The notes beneath the pieces were generated by a model. The model worked only from the letters and a program-made list of their open reading frames with translations, was not told the DNA's origin and did not search any database. From PALSA-555 sp963821325 (GTDB taxonomy: Bacteria > Actinomycetota > Acidimicrobiia > IMCC26256 > PALSA-555), in NCBI GenBank assembly GCA_963821325.1, contig CAWGDC010000005.1, positions 310,001 to 374,000 of the forward strand: 64,000 bases of DNA, in the 5' to 3' direction. The translations under genes and the position numbers were made by a program. Of the stretch, positions 18,252 through 27,409 are shown piece by piece (position 1 is the stretch's first letter; every line of letters starts with the position of its first letter).

Positions 18252-19154
18252 CTATCCGGGGTCGGCGGGCGCGGCGTGCGCGCGACGCCACGGCGTCAGG
18301 TCGAGACCCGGGTAGCGGGCGGCGACCCCGGCGAGGGTCTCGTCGGTCCAGTACGGATGGCCCGGCGCCGGGAAGCCGAGCACCGTCAGCTGCTCGGGCG
18401 TCGCCTGCGCCACGAACTTGGCCCACGCCGGGGAGAACCCCTTGATCGGCCACGCCTGGTAGCCGCCCCACTCCGCGGCCGCGGGCCGGTAGGCGACGTG
18501 CATCATGAACCGGGACGCCGCAGGATCGGTCAGATCGACCGACCGGTGGTACACGTCGGGCCGGTACGCCACGAGCGACCCGGCCGGTGCCGCGGCGTGG
18601 CCCGCGTCGGTGTAGAGCGCGGCGTGGTCCGACAGGTTCAGCGTGTGCTCCTCGACCGGGATCGCCGCCGTCTCGCGTCGCGACACGAACCGCGTGGCGC
18701 CGTCCTCCAGCGTCACGTCGCTCAGGTACACGAACAGCTCGAGGTGCTGGTACCCCGCGTCGCGACGGGGGACGACGAGCGTGTGGTTCGGGTAGTCGGC
18801 GTGCAGGAGCCGGTTGAAGCCCGAGGACTGCCCGTAGTACTTCGCGGTGACGATGGCGAGGTAGAGGCGCACGTCGTCGACGCCGAGGAGCTCCCGGGCG
18901 AGGCCGATGAGCCGCCCGTGGACCACCAAGCGGTTCAGCGACGAGCTGTGGAACGGGAACTCGGGCCACGCCGCGTCCCACGTGTCCCATCGCGCGTTGT
19001 CCGGGTCCTCGGGGGCGGCCCGCCGCTGTGCCGCCGTCGGGAACAGGCGTCCGAGCGCCCGCTGCGCGGCGGCCAGCTCGTCGGCTGGGATGGCGCCCGG
19101 GAGGACGCACCAGCCGTCCTCCCCCCACGCCGTCCTCGCCGCCGCGGTCAGCAC
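18252..19154 (-). CDS. Phytanoyl-CoA dioxygenase (PhyH) family oxygenase
   Basis: 300 residues. A double-stranded beta-helix Fe(II)/2-oxoglutarate oxygenase: the HxD pair is H118 and D120 in LLHADYPN, and the distal His is H203 in DVYHRSVDL, followed by an Arg that may bind 2-oxoglutarate. I chose the GTG at 19154 (VLTAAARTAW) because GGTGGGA lies just upstream and the longer reading adds an Arg/Pro-rich tail lying inside the DUF35 gene. Set in a CoA operon, it may hydroxylate an acyl-CoA before retro-aldol cleavage by the thiolase/DUF35 pair (inference). Confidence 0.88.
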   Translation of the reverse strand: MLTAAARTAWGEDGWCVLPGAIPADELAAAQRALGRLFPTAAQRRAAPEDPDNARWDTWDAAWPEFPFHSSSLNRLVVHGRLIGLARELLGVDDVRLYLAIVTAKYYGQSSGFNRLLHADYPNHTLVVPRRDAGYQHLELFVYLSDVTLEDGATRFVSRRETAAIPVEEHTLNLSDHAALYTDAGHAAAPAGSLVAYRPDVYHRSVDLTDPAASRFMMHVAYRPAAAEWGGYQAWPIKGFSPAWAKFVAQATPEQLTVLGFPAPGHPYWTDETLAGVAARYPGLDLTPWRRAHAAPADPG

Positions 19155-19194
19155 CGGCGTCCCACCGGGCCGGCCTCCGTCGACCGGGTCGCCG

Positions 19195-19629
19195 TCACGC
19201 CGGCGCGAACAGCGGCGCGGGAACGGCGCCGTCCACACCGGCGAACGAGAGGGGACGGAACGTGACCTGCAGCGGCAGGTCGAAGGTCAACGTGTCGGGA
19301 TCGACGTCGACGATCCGGGTGGCGAGACGCACCGCCGGATCCTCGTCGAGCGCGACGAGCGCGGGAACGAACGGGACCAGGTCGGCGAAGTGGGGGAGGA
19401 AGGCGTGCGTCACCACCACCCACGAGAAGAGGGTGCCGTGTCCGCTCATCGTCCGCCACGCGAACTCGGTGTGCTCGCACGTCCGGCACCGCTCCCGCGG
19501 GTACCAGCTGGCTCGCCCGCATCGCGCACAGTGCGGGATGCGCAGCTCGCCGCGTGCCGCCCCCGCCCAGAACTCGGCGGTCGGCTCCCACGAGACGTCG
19601 GGAAGCGGGAACGCGTCGTGCACCGTCAC
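19195..19629 (-). CDS. DUF35 Zn-ribbon/OB-fold protein (acyl-CoA-binding partner)
   Basis: 144 residues. The N-terminal rubredoxin-like zinc ribbon CARC...CRTC is followed by an OB fold (GTLFSWVVVTHAF, with a closing TFRPLSFAG). Known relatives (ChsH2 C-terminal domain and others) bind acyl-CoA and pair with thiolase-fold proteins. Its GTG overlaps the stop of the thiolase-fold gene (GTGA), so the pair should be made in equal amounts and form a complex. A second such pair lies at 32686-34281. Confidence 0.93.
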   Translation of the reverse strand: MTVHDAFPLPDVSWEPTAEFWAGAARGELRIPHCARCGRASWYPRERCRTCEHTEFAWRTMSGHGTLFSWVVVTHAFLPHFADLVPFVPALVALDEDPAVRLATRIVDVDPDTLTFDLPLQVTFRPLSFAGVDGAVPAPLFAPA

Positions 19630-20831
19630 ACCCGCCGCAGCACGAGCGTCGCCGCCTGCGGCCCCGTGTACCCGCCGTACACCCCGATGGTCGCCCCAGG
19701 GACCTGCGCGCCGGCCTCGCCGCGCAGTTGACGGACCACCTCGACGACGTGCGCGATGCCGAGCACGTACGCGTGCGAGAGCAGCCCACCGTGGGTGTTG
19801 GTGGGGAGCCGACCCGTGTCGAAGTCCAACCCGCCGTCGGCCACGAACCGGCCCCCGTCACCCTTCTCGCAGAACCCGCTGTCCTCGATCTGCATGATGG
19901 TGTGGATCGTGAACGGGTCGTAGCAGGTGTACACGTCGACGTCGCCCGGCGCGATGCCCGCCATCCGGAACGCGACGGGCGCGGCGAACACCTGCGGGGT
20001 CGACGTGAACGCCGGCTGCTCGGCCCAGTGCACCCCGGTCACCGAGTTGCCGAGCCCGACGCCCGCCACCTCGATCAGCGGCGTCGGCAGGTCGCGGGCC
20101 CGCTCCGGGGTCGTCATGATGTACGCGCCACCGCCGTCGGAGATGAGGCAGCAGTCCTCTCGGCGGAACGGCGCAACGATCGGCCGCGACGCCAGGTACT
20201 GCTCCATCGACAGCGGCCGGTCGTGCATCACCGCGGCCGGCGTGTGGTTCGCGTGCCGGCGGCACGCCACCGCGACGGCGCCGAGCTGCTCCTGGGTGGT
20301 GCCGAACTCGTGCATGTGGCGTCGCGCCACCGTCGCGAAGTAGACCGGCTGCGGGAACCAGCCGAACGGCACCTCGAGGTTCTGCTTGAACCGCTCCTGG
20401 GCGTGGGACTCGCCGGGCCCGCCCACCATCTGGGAGCGTTGCGTGGCCCACGCGACCCCGAACGTGTTGAGGATGTAGCGGGCCTGCCCGGAACGCAGCG
20501 CGGCCGCCGCCTCGTACGGCGCGGTCGCGGCCTGGCGGGTCCCACCGCCGGCGTGGGACTCCCACAGGTCGTGGCGGGTGCTGAAGTGCGCGTGGAAGTC
20601 GTTCCCGTCGAGCCGGCCGCCGAACTGGCTGTACATGAGCCCGTCGATGTCGGCCGGGGTGAGGCCGGCGTCGGCGATGGCCCGCTCGGCGGCTTGGATC
20701 ACGATCTCCGTCGCCGTGCGGCCCGACGCCTTCGTGTGGTCCGACTCGCCGACCCCGCACACCGCGACCGCGCCGCTGACGTCGTCGTAGTCGGTCGCCC
20801 ACCCCCAGTCGCGGTCCGGCGTCGGCATCAC
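19626..20831 (-). CDS. Thiolase-superfamily protein (lipid-transfer/retro-aldolase type)
   Basis: 401 residues of the SCP2-thiolase/lipid-transfer group. Both thiolase cysteines are missing: the nucleophile region reads AGGGTRQAATAPY, and the C-terminal CxGGG region reads GVYGGYTG. NTHGG replaces the usual NPxGG. With a DUF35 partner this pattern matches the steroid side-chain aldolases (Ltp2-ChsH2 type), which cleave a 3-hydroxyacyl-CoA carbon bond rather than perform thiolysis. It starts GTG ATG at 20831, overlapping the CaiB stop. Calling it a beta-ketothiolase would be wrong on the residues seen. Confidence 0.9.
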   Translation of the reverse strand: MMPTPDRDWGWATDYDDVSGAVAVCGVGESDHTKASGRTATEIVIQAAERAIADAGLTPADIDGLMYSQFGGRLDGNDFHAHFSTRHDLWESHAGGGTRQAATAPYEAAAALRSGQARYILNTFGVAWATQRSQMVGGPGESHAQERFKQNLEVPFGWFPQPVYFATVARRHMHEFGTTQEQLGAVAVACRRHANHTPAAVMHDRPLSMEQYLASRPIVAPFRREDCCLISDGGGAYIMTTPERARDLPTPLIEVAGVGLGNSVTGVHWAEQPAFTSTPQVFAAPVAFRMAGIAPGDVDVYTCYDPFTIHTIMQIEDSGFCEKGDGGRFVADGGLDFDTGRLPTNTHGGLLSHAYVLGIAHVVEVVRQLRGEAGAQVPGATIGVYGGYTGPQAATLVLRRV

Positions 20832-23149
20832 AGGCCCGTCGGCCGCTCGCCGATCACGCCGGCGGCGCGCAGCGCGTCCCGCTCGGCCGCGTCGACGCCG
20901 ACCTCGGCGAGCACCTCATCGTTGTGCTGTCCGAGCGTCGGCGCCGGCCCGCGCAGCCACCCGCCGGCCCGGCCCCGGAAGCGGAACGGCAACGTCGGGA
21001 TCGGGTGCCGGCCCGTCACCGGGTGGTCCTCGACCTCGAAGAGACCCCGGTGCGTCATCTGCGGGTTCTCCACGATGTCCCGGGCGTCGATGACGTACCC
21101 GGCCGGCACCCCGGCGGCCGCGAGCCGCTCGGCCGTCGTCCGGGCGTCCTGGCTTGCGCACCACGCGGCGAGCCGCTCGTCGAGCTCGTCGTGCGCGGCG
21201 CGGCGGCCGGCGTCCGTCGCGAGCGCCGGGTCCTGCGCCCACGGCGGGTCCCCGAGCTCGACGCGCAGCCGGGCCCACTGCTCGTCGGTGGCGACCGCGA
21301 GGGCCAGCCACTCCTCGTCGCCCGCGCCCGCGTAGACGCCCTGCGGCGCCGCGACCGGGCCGCGGTTGGCGTTCCGCTCGAGCAGATGGCCGCTCGCCCC
21401 GAACTCCACGACCTGCTCCGCGGCCATGTTCAACGCGGACTCGATCATCGCCGCCTCCACGAGGCAGCCTTCCCCGCGTCGCGCCCGCTCGTCGAGCGCG
21501 AGGAGCGTCGCGAAGACGGCGTGCATCGCCGCGAGCGGGTCGCACGCCCCACGGGGGAGCAGCGGCGGGCCGTCCGGCCGGCCGGTCACCCACGCCAGCC
21601 CGGTGATCCCCTCCATCGTCTGCGCGAACCCGGTCCGGTCCCGCCACGGCCCGTCCAGCCCGTACGCGGGGAGGCGCACCATCGTGAGGGAGGGGTTGAC
21701 CGCGTGCACCGCCGGCCAGTCGAGGTCGAACTGCTCCATCACCCGCGGCGTGAAGTTCTCGAGCAGCACGTCCGCGGTCGGGAGCAGCTGCCGGAACAGC
21801 GCCCGCCCCTCCGGGCGGGTGAAGTCGAGGGTGACGCCCCGCTTCGTGTTGTTCACCCCGTGGAACAGCGGGCCCCACTCCCACCACTCGCCGTCCCCCG
21901 GCCGATGGGTGCTCGTGTAGCGCATCAGGTCGGGTCGCGACACCGACTCGATCTTGATGACGTCCGCGCCGAGACACGCCAGGCCGTGGGTGGCCGCCGG
22001 CCCGGCCCACCAGGCGGTGCAGTCGAGGACGCGCACCCCCTCGAGGGGCAGCGGCGCCGCGCCCGCCGGGGGCGGCGGCCGGTCACGAGGCGCCCAGTCG
22101 ACCCGCCCGTCGTGCGCGCCGAGCGCCGGCGCGGGCTCGAACGGCCTGGGGCCAACGCCGGAGATGCGATACGGGATGCGCGGCTGCACGAACCGCCCGC
22201 TCGGGTTCTCGACGAAGACCTGCCGCTCGACGAAGTGGTCGAAGCCGGTGACCGTCTCGCCGTTGCCGACCGGGCCGCTCGGCACCCTGAGCAGCGCGGC
22301 CCGCTCCAGCAGCTCCGCCGTCGTGTGGCGGGTCGTGTACTCGTGGATGATCTCCAGCGCCTCGTGGCGCCGCTTGAACCGGCCGAGGTGCAGCGCCAGC
22401 TCGCGGTCCTCGCGCAGATCGGGCCGGTCGATGAGAACCATGAAGTCGGCGAACTGCTGCGCGCTGTTCGTCGTGAAGGCGACGTACCCGTCGGCGGCCG
22501 GCTCGATCGACGGGATCTCGATCGTGCGCGTCGGGCGGCGCAGCGGCGGCCAGCCGGCGAACTCGGCGAACACCGACGTGAACGTGTTCATCGTGACCGA
22601 CATCGCGTCGAGCAGCGCGACGTCGATGAGCTCCCCGGCCCCGCCGCGCTGGACCACACGGAGGGCGGCCAGGATCGCCACCGCGGCGTACGTGCCGGCG
22701 ATCCACTCGCCGATGCGGCCCCCGGCGGCGAGCGGCGGGTGCTCCGGGAGGCCCCGCGACCCCGTCGAGCCGCACCAGGCCTGCAGCGTGAACTCGGTCG
22801 CGGCCCAGTCGCGCCACGGTCCGTCCAGCCCGTACGGGGTGATCGACGCGACGACGAGGTGGGGACGGCGACGACGCCACGCCGCCACGTCCCCCGGCCG
22901 CGACCCGTCGACCACGACGACGTCGGCGCCCGCCAGCAGCGGCTCGAGCGGATCGTCCGCGGCGGCGACGACCGACCGCTTCGAGGTGTTCAAGAACTCG
23001 AACAGCGCCCCCGACCCCCACGACCGCAGCGGATCACCCGCGACCGCCTCGACCTTGACCACGTCCGCACCCGCGTCGGCGAGCAGCTTCGTGCAGTACG
23101 GACCGGCGATGTCCACCGAGCAGTCGACAACGCGAATCTCCTCGAGCAC
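20828..23149 (-). CDS. Tandem CaiB/BaiF (class III) CoA-transferase fusion
   Basis: 773 residues containing two complete CaiB/BaiF domains (about 1-375 and 385-770), where most family members have one and dimerise as interlocked rings. Each has the opening ADAGADVVKVE or LGADVIKIE-type motif. In domain 2 the catalytic Asp lies in GACDPLAAMHA; in domain 1 the aligned residue is Glu (GRIGEWIAGTYAA). It moves CoA between acids via an aspartyl-CoA anhydride. The GTG at 23149 has GGAGGAG eight bases upstream; a longer reading to 23194 is less likely. First gene of the CoA operon. Confidence 0.92.
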   Translation of the reverse strand: MLEEIRVVDCSVDIAGPYCTKLLADAGADVVKVEAVAGDPLRSWGSGALFEFLNTSKRSVVAAADDPLEPLLAGADVVVVDGSRPGDVAAWRRRRPHLVVASITPYGLDGPWRDWAATEFTLQAWCGSTGSRGLPEHPPLAAGGRIGEWIAGTYAAVAILAALRVVQRGGAGELIDVALLDAMSVTMNTFTSVFAEFAGWPPLRRPTRTIEIPSIEPAADGYVAFTTNSAQQFADFMVLIDRPDLREDRELALHLGRFKRRHEALEIIHEYTTRHTTAELLERAALLRVPSGPVGNGETVTGFDHFVERQVFVENPSGRFVQPRIPYRISGVGPRPFEPAPALGAHDGRVDWAPRDRPPPPAGAAPLPLEGVRVLDCTAWWAGPAATHGLACLGADVIKIESVSRPDLMRYTSTHRPGDGEWWEWGPLFHGVNNTKRGVTLDFTRPEGRALFRQLLPTADVLLENFTPRVMEQFDLDWPAVHAVNPSLTMVRLPAYGLDGPWRDRTGFAQTMEGITGLAWVTGRPDGPPLLPRGACDPLAAMHAVFATLLALDERARRGEGCLVEAAMIESALNMAAEQVVEFGASGHLLERNANRGPVAAPQGVYAGAGDEEWLALAVATDEQWARLRVELGDPPWAQDPALATDAGRRAAHDELDERLAAWCASQDARTTAERLAAAGVPAGYVIDARDIVENPQMTHRGLFEVEDHPVTGRHPIPTLPFRFRGRAGGWLRGPAPTLGQHNDEVLAEVGVDAAERDALRAAGVIGERPTGL

Positions 23150-23212
23150 GCCGCGGGCTCCTCCAACGACCGGCGACGCTGCATGCTCGCGCACAGCTCG
23201 CTCGCCCCGCCA

Positions 23213-23218
23213 TAGGCT
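23213..23218 (+). promoter_or_regulatory. Leaderless -10 box TAGGCT
   Basis: TAGGCT ends 8 bases before the GTG at 23227, with no Shine-Dalgarno, in the 77-base divergent gap with the CaiB gene. Confidence 0.5.
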
Positions 23219-23226
23219 GTTCGGCG

Positions 23227-24237
23227 GTGGAACCCCTGCGCATCGGGACGCTCGGCGCGGCCCGCATCACCCCCAGTGCCCTGACGAAGCCCGCCCAGGC
23301 GGTTCCCGAGGTCGAGGTCGTCGCCGTCGCGGCCCGCGACCGCGAACGAGCCGAGCGCTTCGCCCGCAAGCGGGGCATCCCGATGGTGCACGACAGCTAC
23401 GAGGCGCTGCTCGCCGACCCGACGGTGGACGCCGTGTACAACCCGCTGCCGAACGGGCTGCACGGCCGGTGGACGCTCGCCGCGCTCGACGCCGGTAAAC
23501 CGGTGCTGTGCGAGAAGCCCTTCACCGCGAACGCCGAGGAGGCCCAGCGGGTCGCCGCCGCAGCGACGGCGTCAGGCCTCGTCGTGATGGAGGCGTTCCA
23601 CTACCGCTACCACCCGCTCATCGCCCGGGTCCTCGAGATCCTGCGCGGCGGGGAGCTCGGCGCGCTGCGCCGCGTCGACACGCGCATGTGCATCCCGCTG
23701 CCGCTGCCGAGAGACATCCGGTACCGGCTCGACCTCGCCGGCGGCGCGGTGATGGACGTCGGCTGCTACGCGATCCATCAGGTCCGCACCCTCGCCGGAG
23801 CTGAGCCGACCGTCACCGCCGCCTCGGCCAAGTGCACGTCCCCGGGGGTCGACCGCTGGCTGCGCGCCGACCTGCGGTTCTCCGACGAGCTCACCGGGTC
23901 GTTCGAGTGTGCGCTGCTGTCGGCGAAGCTGCTCAGCATGCGGGCGCGGGTCGAGGGGGAGCACGGGACGCTCGACGTCACGAACCTGACCGGCCCGCAG
24001 TACTTCCATCGGCTGGTCGTGCGATCCCGGGATCCCGCCACGGGCGCGGAGCGCCGTCGCCGGGAGCGCGTGCCGGGCGTCGCCACGTACGTGTACCAGC
24101 TGCAGGCGTTCGCCGCCGCGGTCCGCGAGGGGGCCCCGTTCCCGACGAATCCCGCCGACGCCGTCGCGAACATGAAGGTCATCGACGCCGCGTACCGGGC
24201 GGCGGGTCTCGAGCCGCGTCAGCCCACGGCGCCATGA
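23227..24237 (+). CDS. Gfo/Idh/MocA-family oxidoreductase
   Basis: 336 residues: an N-terminal NAD(P) Rossmann domain with GTLGAARITP and the family-defining EKP motif in CEKPFTANAEEA, then an alpha/beta domain with GGAVMDVGCYAIH, in which Asp and His are typical catalytic positions. These enzymes oxidise or reduce sugars, inositols and cyclic trans-diols. GTG start at 23227 with a leaderless box. It overlaps the Nudix gene by ATGA. Substrate not determinable. Confidence 0.93.
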   Translation: MEPLRIGTLGAARITPSALTKPAQAVPEVEVVAVAARDRERAERFARKRGIPMVHDSYEALLADPTVDAVYNPLPNGLHGRWTLAALDAGKPVLCEKPFTANAEEAQRVAAAATASGLVVMEAFHYRYHPLIARVLEILRGGELGALRRVDTRMCIPLPLPRDIRYRLDLAGGAVMDVGCYAIHQVRTLAGAEPTVTAASAKCTSPGVDRWLRADLRFSDELTGSFECALLSAKLLSMRARVEGEHGTLDVTNLTGPQYFHRLVVRSRDPATGAERRRRERVPGVATYVYQLQAFAAAVREGAPFPTNPADAVANMKVIDAAYRAAGLEPRQPTAP

Positions 24238-24929
24238 CGTCCGCCGAGGACGGCGCCGCGGTCCCGATCCCCGCGGCCACGGTGGTGCTGGTCCGCGACA
24301 CCCCCGCCGGGCTCGAGACGCTCATGCTGCACCGCAACTCGAAGCTCGCGTTCGGGGGGATGTGGGTGTTCCCCGGCGGACGCGTCGACCCCGAGGACAC
24401 GGCCGGTGCCGCCACGGAGGAGGACGCGGCGCGGCGCGCCGCGGTCCGGGAGGCGCGGGAGGAAGCCGGGCTCACCTGCGACGTGTCATCGCTCGTCGCG
24501 TTCTCGCACTGGCTGCCACCCCCGATCGCGCCGAAGCGCTTCGCCACCTGGTTCTTCATCGCGCCGGCGCCACCCGGGGCGGTCACCATCGACGGCGGCG
24601 AGATCCACGACTCGGCGTGGATGCGGCCGACGGACGCGCTCGCCCGCCGCGACGCCGGGGAGATCGAGCTCGCCCCGCCGACCTGGATGACCCTGCGGCA
24701 CCTCGCCGAGTTCTCGGACACGGCCGCCGCCGTCGCGGACGCCCGCGGTCGCGACCCCAGCTTCTACGTGACCCACATGGGCCGCGCCGCGGACGGGATG
24801 GTCGCGATGTGGGCCGGCGACGCCGGGTACGAGTCCGGTGACGCCGACGCGCCCGGACCGCGGCACCGGCTGCGCATCAGCCAGGACGCCTGGCAGCTCG
24901 AGCGCACCCTCGACGACCCCTCGGCGTAG
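24234..24929 (+). CDS. Nudix hydrolase (NUDT19-like)
   Basis: 231 residues. The Nudix box runs from GG at 48-49 through VDPED to REAREEAGL at 72-80, with an insertion between halves as in NUDT19/CoA-diphosphatase-like proteins, followed by APKRFATWFF. It hydrolyses nucleoside-diphosphate-X compounds, here perhaps CoA or acyl-CoA given the setting (inference). Its ATG overlaps the preceding stop. Convergent with the PPOX gene, 9 bases apart. Confidence 0.9.
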   Translation: MTSAEDGAAVPIPAATVVLVRDTPAGLETLMLHRNSKLAFGGMWVFPGGRVDPEDTAGAATEEDAARRAAVREAREEAGLTCDVSSLVAFSHWLPPPIAPKRFATWFFIAPAPPGAVTIDGGEIHDSAWMRPTDALARRDAGEIELAPPTWMTLRHLAEFSDTAAAVADARGRDPSFYVTHMGRAADGMVAMWAGDAGYESGDADAPGPRHRLRISQDAWQLERTLDDPSA

Positions 24930-24938
24930 CGCCCGCCG

Positions 24939-25298
24939 TCACTCCTCGAGACCCCAGCTCACGACGTGGGTCGGGGCGATGCGGATCAGCGCGCCCGCGT
25001 CGGGTGCGTCGACCCCGGCGGCCAGCGCCTCGGCGGTCCCCCGGATCGTGACGCAGCGGGGCCGCCACGGGGGCAGCACGTCGTCGACGACGAACCCCAC
25101 CTTCGGGTTGGCCTGCACGTGATGGAACTTCCGGCTCGCCTCGAAGTCGCGACCGCCGATGTCGATCGTGTCCCGCTCGGCGTTGTAGCGCCACCCCAAC
25201 GGGACCAGGCGCGGCCAGCCGTGCGCGTCCACCGTGGCGAGCCGGCCCAGCTTCCCCTCCGCGAGGTAGGCGAGCTCGGCGGGGGAGAAGACGCTCAC
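24939..25298 (-). CDS. PPOX-class F420-dependent oxidoreductase-like protein
   Basis: 119 residues, a single split beta-barrel of the pyridoxamine-phosphate-oxidase-like type: GRLATVDAHGWPRLVPLGWRY, then FEASRKFHHVQANPKVGFVV. Relatives in actinobacteria use F420 or flavin, or bind haem. GTG start overlapping the SDR stop (GTGA), so it is coupled to it. Last gene of the minus-strand set NTF2-LLM-SDR-PPOX, in which an F420-type LLM enzyme also occurs. Confidence 0.9.
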   Translation of the reverse strand: MSVFSPAELAYLAEGKLGRLATVDAHGWPRLVPLGWRYNAERDTIDIGGRDFEASRKFHHVQANPKVGFVVDDVLPPWRPRCVTIRGTAEALAAGVDAPDAGALIRIAPTHVVSWGLEE

Positions 25299-26134
25299 GA
25301 CGCCACCCGCACGCCGCCGTCGAGCGCCCGGTAGTCACGGCCGAGCTCGTCGAGCAGCGGCCGGGAGTAGCAGATGCGCCCGGTCATCGTGGCCGGGTCG
25401 GCGGTGGCGAGCACGAGCGCGGCCTCCACGAACAGCTCCAGGGGCTCGACGATCGCCGGGTTGGCGTCGAGCACGTCGCCGACCAGCGAGTCCGCCCCCG
25501 GCGTCCGCACCGCGGCCACCGGCGCCAGGGAGTTCACCGCGACTCCGTCGGCGTACACCTCGGCGGCGAGCCCCACGGTCACCCGCTCCAGCGCCGCCTT
25601 CGACGCGCCGTAGATCGTCGTGGTGTGGCCCAGCTTGAACCCCGAATCGAAGGGCGGGCCGGCGGGCCGCTTCGAGGTGGCGCTCGAGATGTTGACGATC
25701 CAGCCCTGTCGCCGCTGCCGCATGGACGGCAGCACGGCCTGCGCGAGGTCGATCGGCGCCTCGACGTTCAGCTCGAACGTGAGGCGGCGCCGCTTCACGG
25801 CGATCTCGGAGGTGGGCCGGTAGAAGGCGGCGGCCGCGTTGTTGATCAGCACGTCGATCGGGCCGAGCGCGGCGATGACCGCGGGAACGACCCGCGCGCG
25901 GTCGTCGGGGTCGGCGAGGTCGGCTCGCACCGGGACGGCGCGACCACCGGCCGCGTCGATGCTCGCCGCGGTCTCGGTCAGCGACCCGGCGAGCGGCGCG
26001 CCCGGCTCGGCGTCCAGGGTTCGGGCGGTGATCGCCACCGCGGCGCCCTCGGCGGCGAACCGGCGGGCGATCCCGGCGCCGATGCCCCGGCTCGCGCCGG
26101 TCACGAGCGCGACGCGGCCGTCGAGCTCGCCCAC
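25295..26134 (-). CDS. Short-chain dehydrogenase/reductase
   Basis: 279 residues, with TGASRGIG, an ARTLD stretch after beta-2 that suggests NADP, NNAAAAF and the catalytic YGASK. The C-terminus lacks the usual DGG close and instead runs TGRICYSRPLLDELGRDY, a variant seen in some actinobacterial SDRs. GTG start at 26134, 4 bases after the LLM stop at 26139, so it is part of the same transcript. Confidence 0.92.
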   Translation of the reverse strand: MGELDGRVALVTGASRGIGAGIARRFAAEGAAVAITARTLDAEPGAPLAGSLTETAASIDAAGGRAVPVRADLADPDDRARVVPAVIAALGPIDVLINNAAAAFYRPTSEIAVKRRRLTFELNVEAPIDLAQAVLPSMRQRRQGWIVNISSATSKRPAGPPFDSGFKLGHTTTIYGASKAALERVTVGLAAEVYADGVAVNSLAPVAAVRTPGADSLVGDVLDANPAIVEPLELFVEAALVLATADPATMTGRICYSRPLLDELGRDYRALDGGVRVAS

Positions 26135-26138
26135 CGGT

Positions 26139-27330
26139 CTAGGTGACCGGGACCTTGTCGGCGGCGCGGCTGAGCGACCGCTTGTCGAGCGGTCCGCGCG
26201 TGGCGACGTAGGCTTCCCGCTGGCGGGTCGTCGAGTGCACCGGGTCGCGGTCGAACTCGGGCAGGATGTGCTTCCCGAAGGTGTCGACCGCCTCCAACGC
26301 GACCTCGATCGGCATCGTCGTCGACAGCATCCCGAACACCACCTGGTCGGCGCCGGCGTCCTGGTAGTCCTGCACCGCGGGGCGGACCTCGTCGGGTGTC
26401 CCGATCATCACCAGGTGGGCGTCGATGCCCTGCTGCAGCGTCTCGGGCGTCGGCTCCGGGATCAGGTCGGGCCAGTCGGGCAGGCCAGGCGGCTTCGGGA
26501 ACGTGTCGAGGTAGTGGAACACGAGGCTGTTCTGGTACGAGCCGTTCATCGAGCAGGCGATGTCACGGGCCCGTTGCCCGTCCTCGAGGCACAGCATCTG
26601 GCTCGTGACCATCACGTTGTTGTTCACGTACTCGCCGACCGGCTCGGCCTGGTCGATCGTGTTCTTGTAGAGCTCGATGAGCGGCTTCAGGGTCTCGGGC
26701 GATCCGGTGGTGAAGCACAGCACCCCCAGCCCGAGACGCGCCGCCTTCTCGAAGGTCCCGGGGTTGCCGGCCGCGATCCACATCGGCGGGTGCGGGTCGC
26801 TGAACGGCTTGGGCAGCACGTTGCGGGGCGGCATCGAGAAGTACTTCCCCGAGAACCGGTACTCGTTCTCGCGCCACATCTTCTTGAACTCGGGCAGGAC
26901 CTCGTCGACCATCGCCTTCGTCTCCTCGGGGTCGAGGATCCCGAAGCCGCGCTGCTCGGTCGACGACGACCCGCGGCCGACCCCGAACTCGAAGCGGCCG
27001 CCGGAGAGATGGTCGAGCATCGCCACCTTCTCGGCCACCCGGGCCGGATGGCAGACGGGCGGCGTGATGTTGAAGATGCCGCTGCCGAGGTGGATGCGCT
27101 CGGTGACGCCGGCGAGGTAGCCGAGGAACCCCTCGTTCGACGGACAGGTGCGAGTACTCGGTCAGGAAGTGGTGCTCGGTCGCCCACGTGTACTTGAAGC
27201 CGGCCTGGTCGGCCGCCTTCGTCCACGTGACCTCGTTGCGCAGCCGCTGCGCCTCCACGGCCCACTGGTCGGCCTCGTGCTCGTAGACCTGGTGCGGCGT
27301 GAAGAGGCTGTTGAAGATGCCGAACTCCAT
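26139..27330 (-). CDS. LLM-class flavin-dependent oxidoreductase, frameshifted
   Basis: 396 residues after removing one extra base near 27143-27148. Piece 1 (MEFGIFNSLFTPHQVYE to LTEYSHLS) and piece 2 (SNEGFLGYLAGVTERIHLGSG onward) join into a standard luciferase-like TIM barrel, with FEFGVGRGS and the FGMLS region. These enzymes use reduced FMN or F420 to oxidise or reduce small molecules. The ATG at 27330 is chosen by homology of the opening; AGGGGGA lies about 10 bases upstream. A KstR-like element sits 64 bases upstream. It leads SDR and PPOX genes. Confidence 0.88.
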
Positions 27331-27393
27331 CGGTGCAGGTCCCCCTGGTCGGTGTGCGGCGGCGCCGGGATCGTACCGACCACCCGGCAAAAG

Positions 27394-27409
27394 TGCAACA
27401 CGTTCTAGT
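27394..27409. promoter_or_regulatory. KstR-like operator (ACTAGAACGTGTTGCA on minus strand)
   Basis: The 14-base core 27394-27407, TGCAACACGTTCTA on the plus strand, fits TNNAACNNGTTNNA, the KstR operator consensus known from mycobacteria and rhodococci. It lies 64 bases before the LLM start and touches the NTF2 stop codon, so it should govern the LLM-SDR-PPOX genes. No TetR/KstR gene is in the window. Confidence 0.6.

Noticed and set aside
19626..20831. Annotation as acetyl-CoA acetyltransferase/beta-ketothiolase
   Set aside because: Both catalytic cysteines of thiolases are absent.
20924..23215. 763-residue open frame antisense to the CaiB fusion, and many similar long antisense frames
   Set aside because: In DNA of this GC content the frame opposite codon position 3 stays open by chance; the translations are Arg/Pro/Ala/Val-rich without any domain, while the opposite strand encodes clear families.
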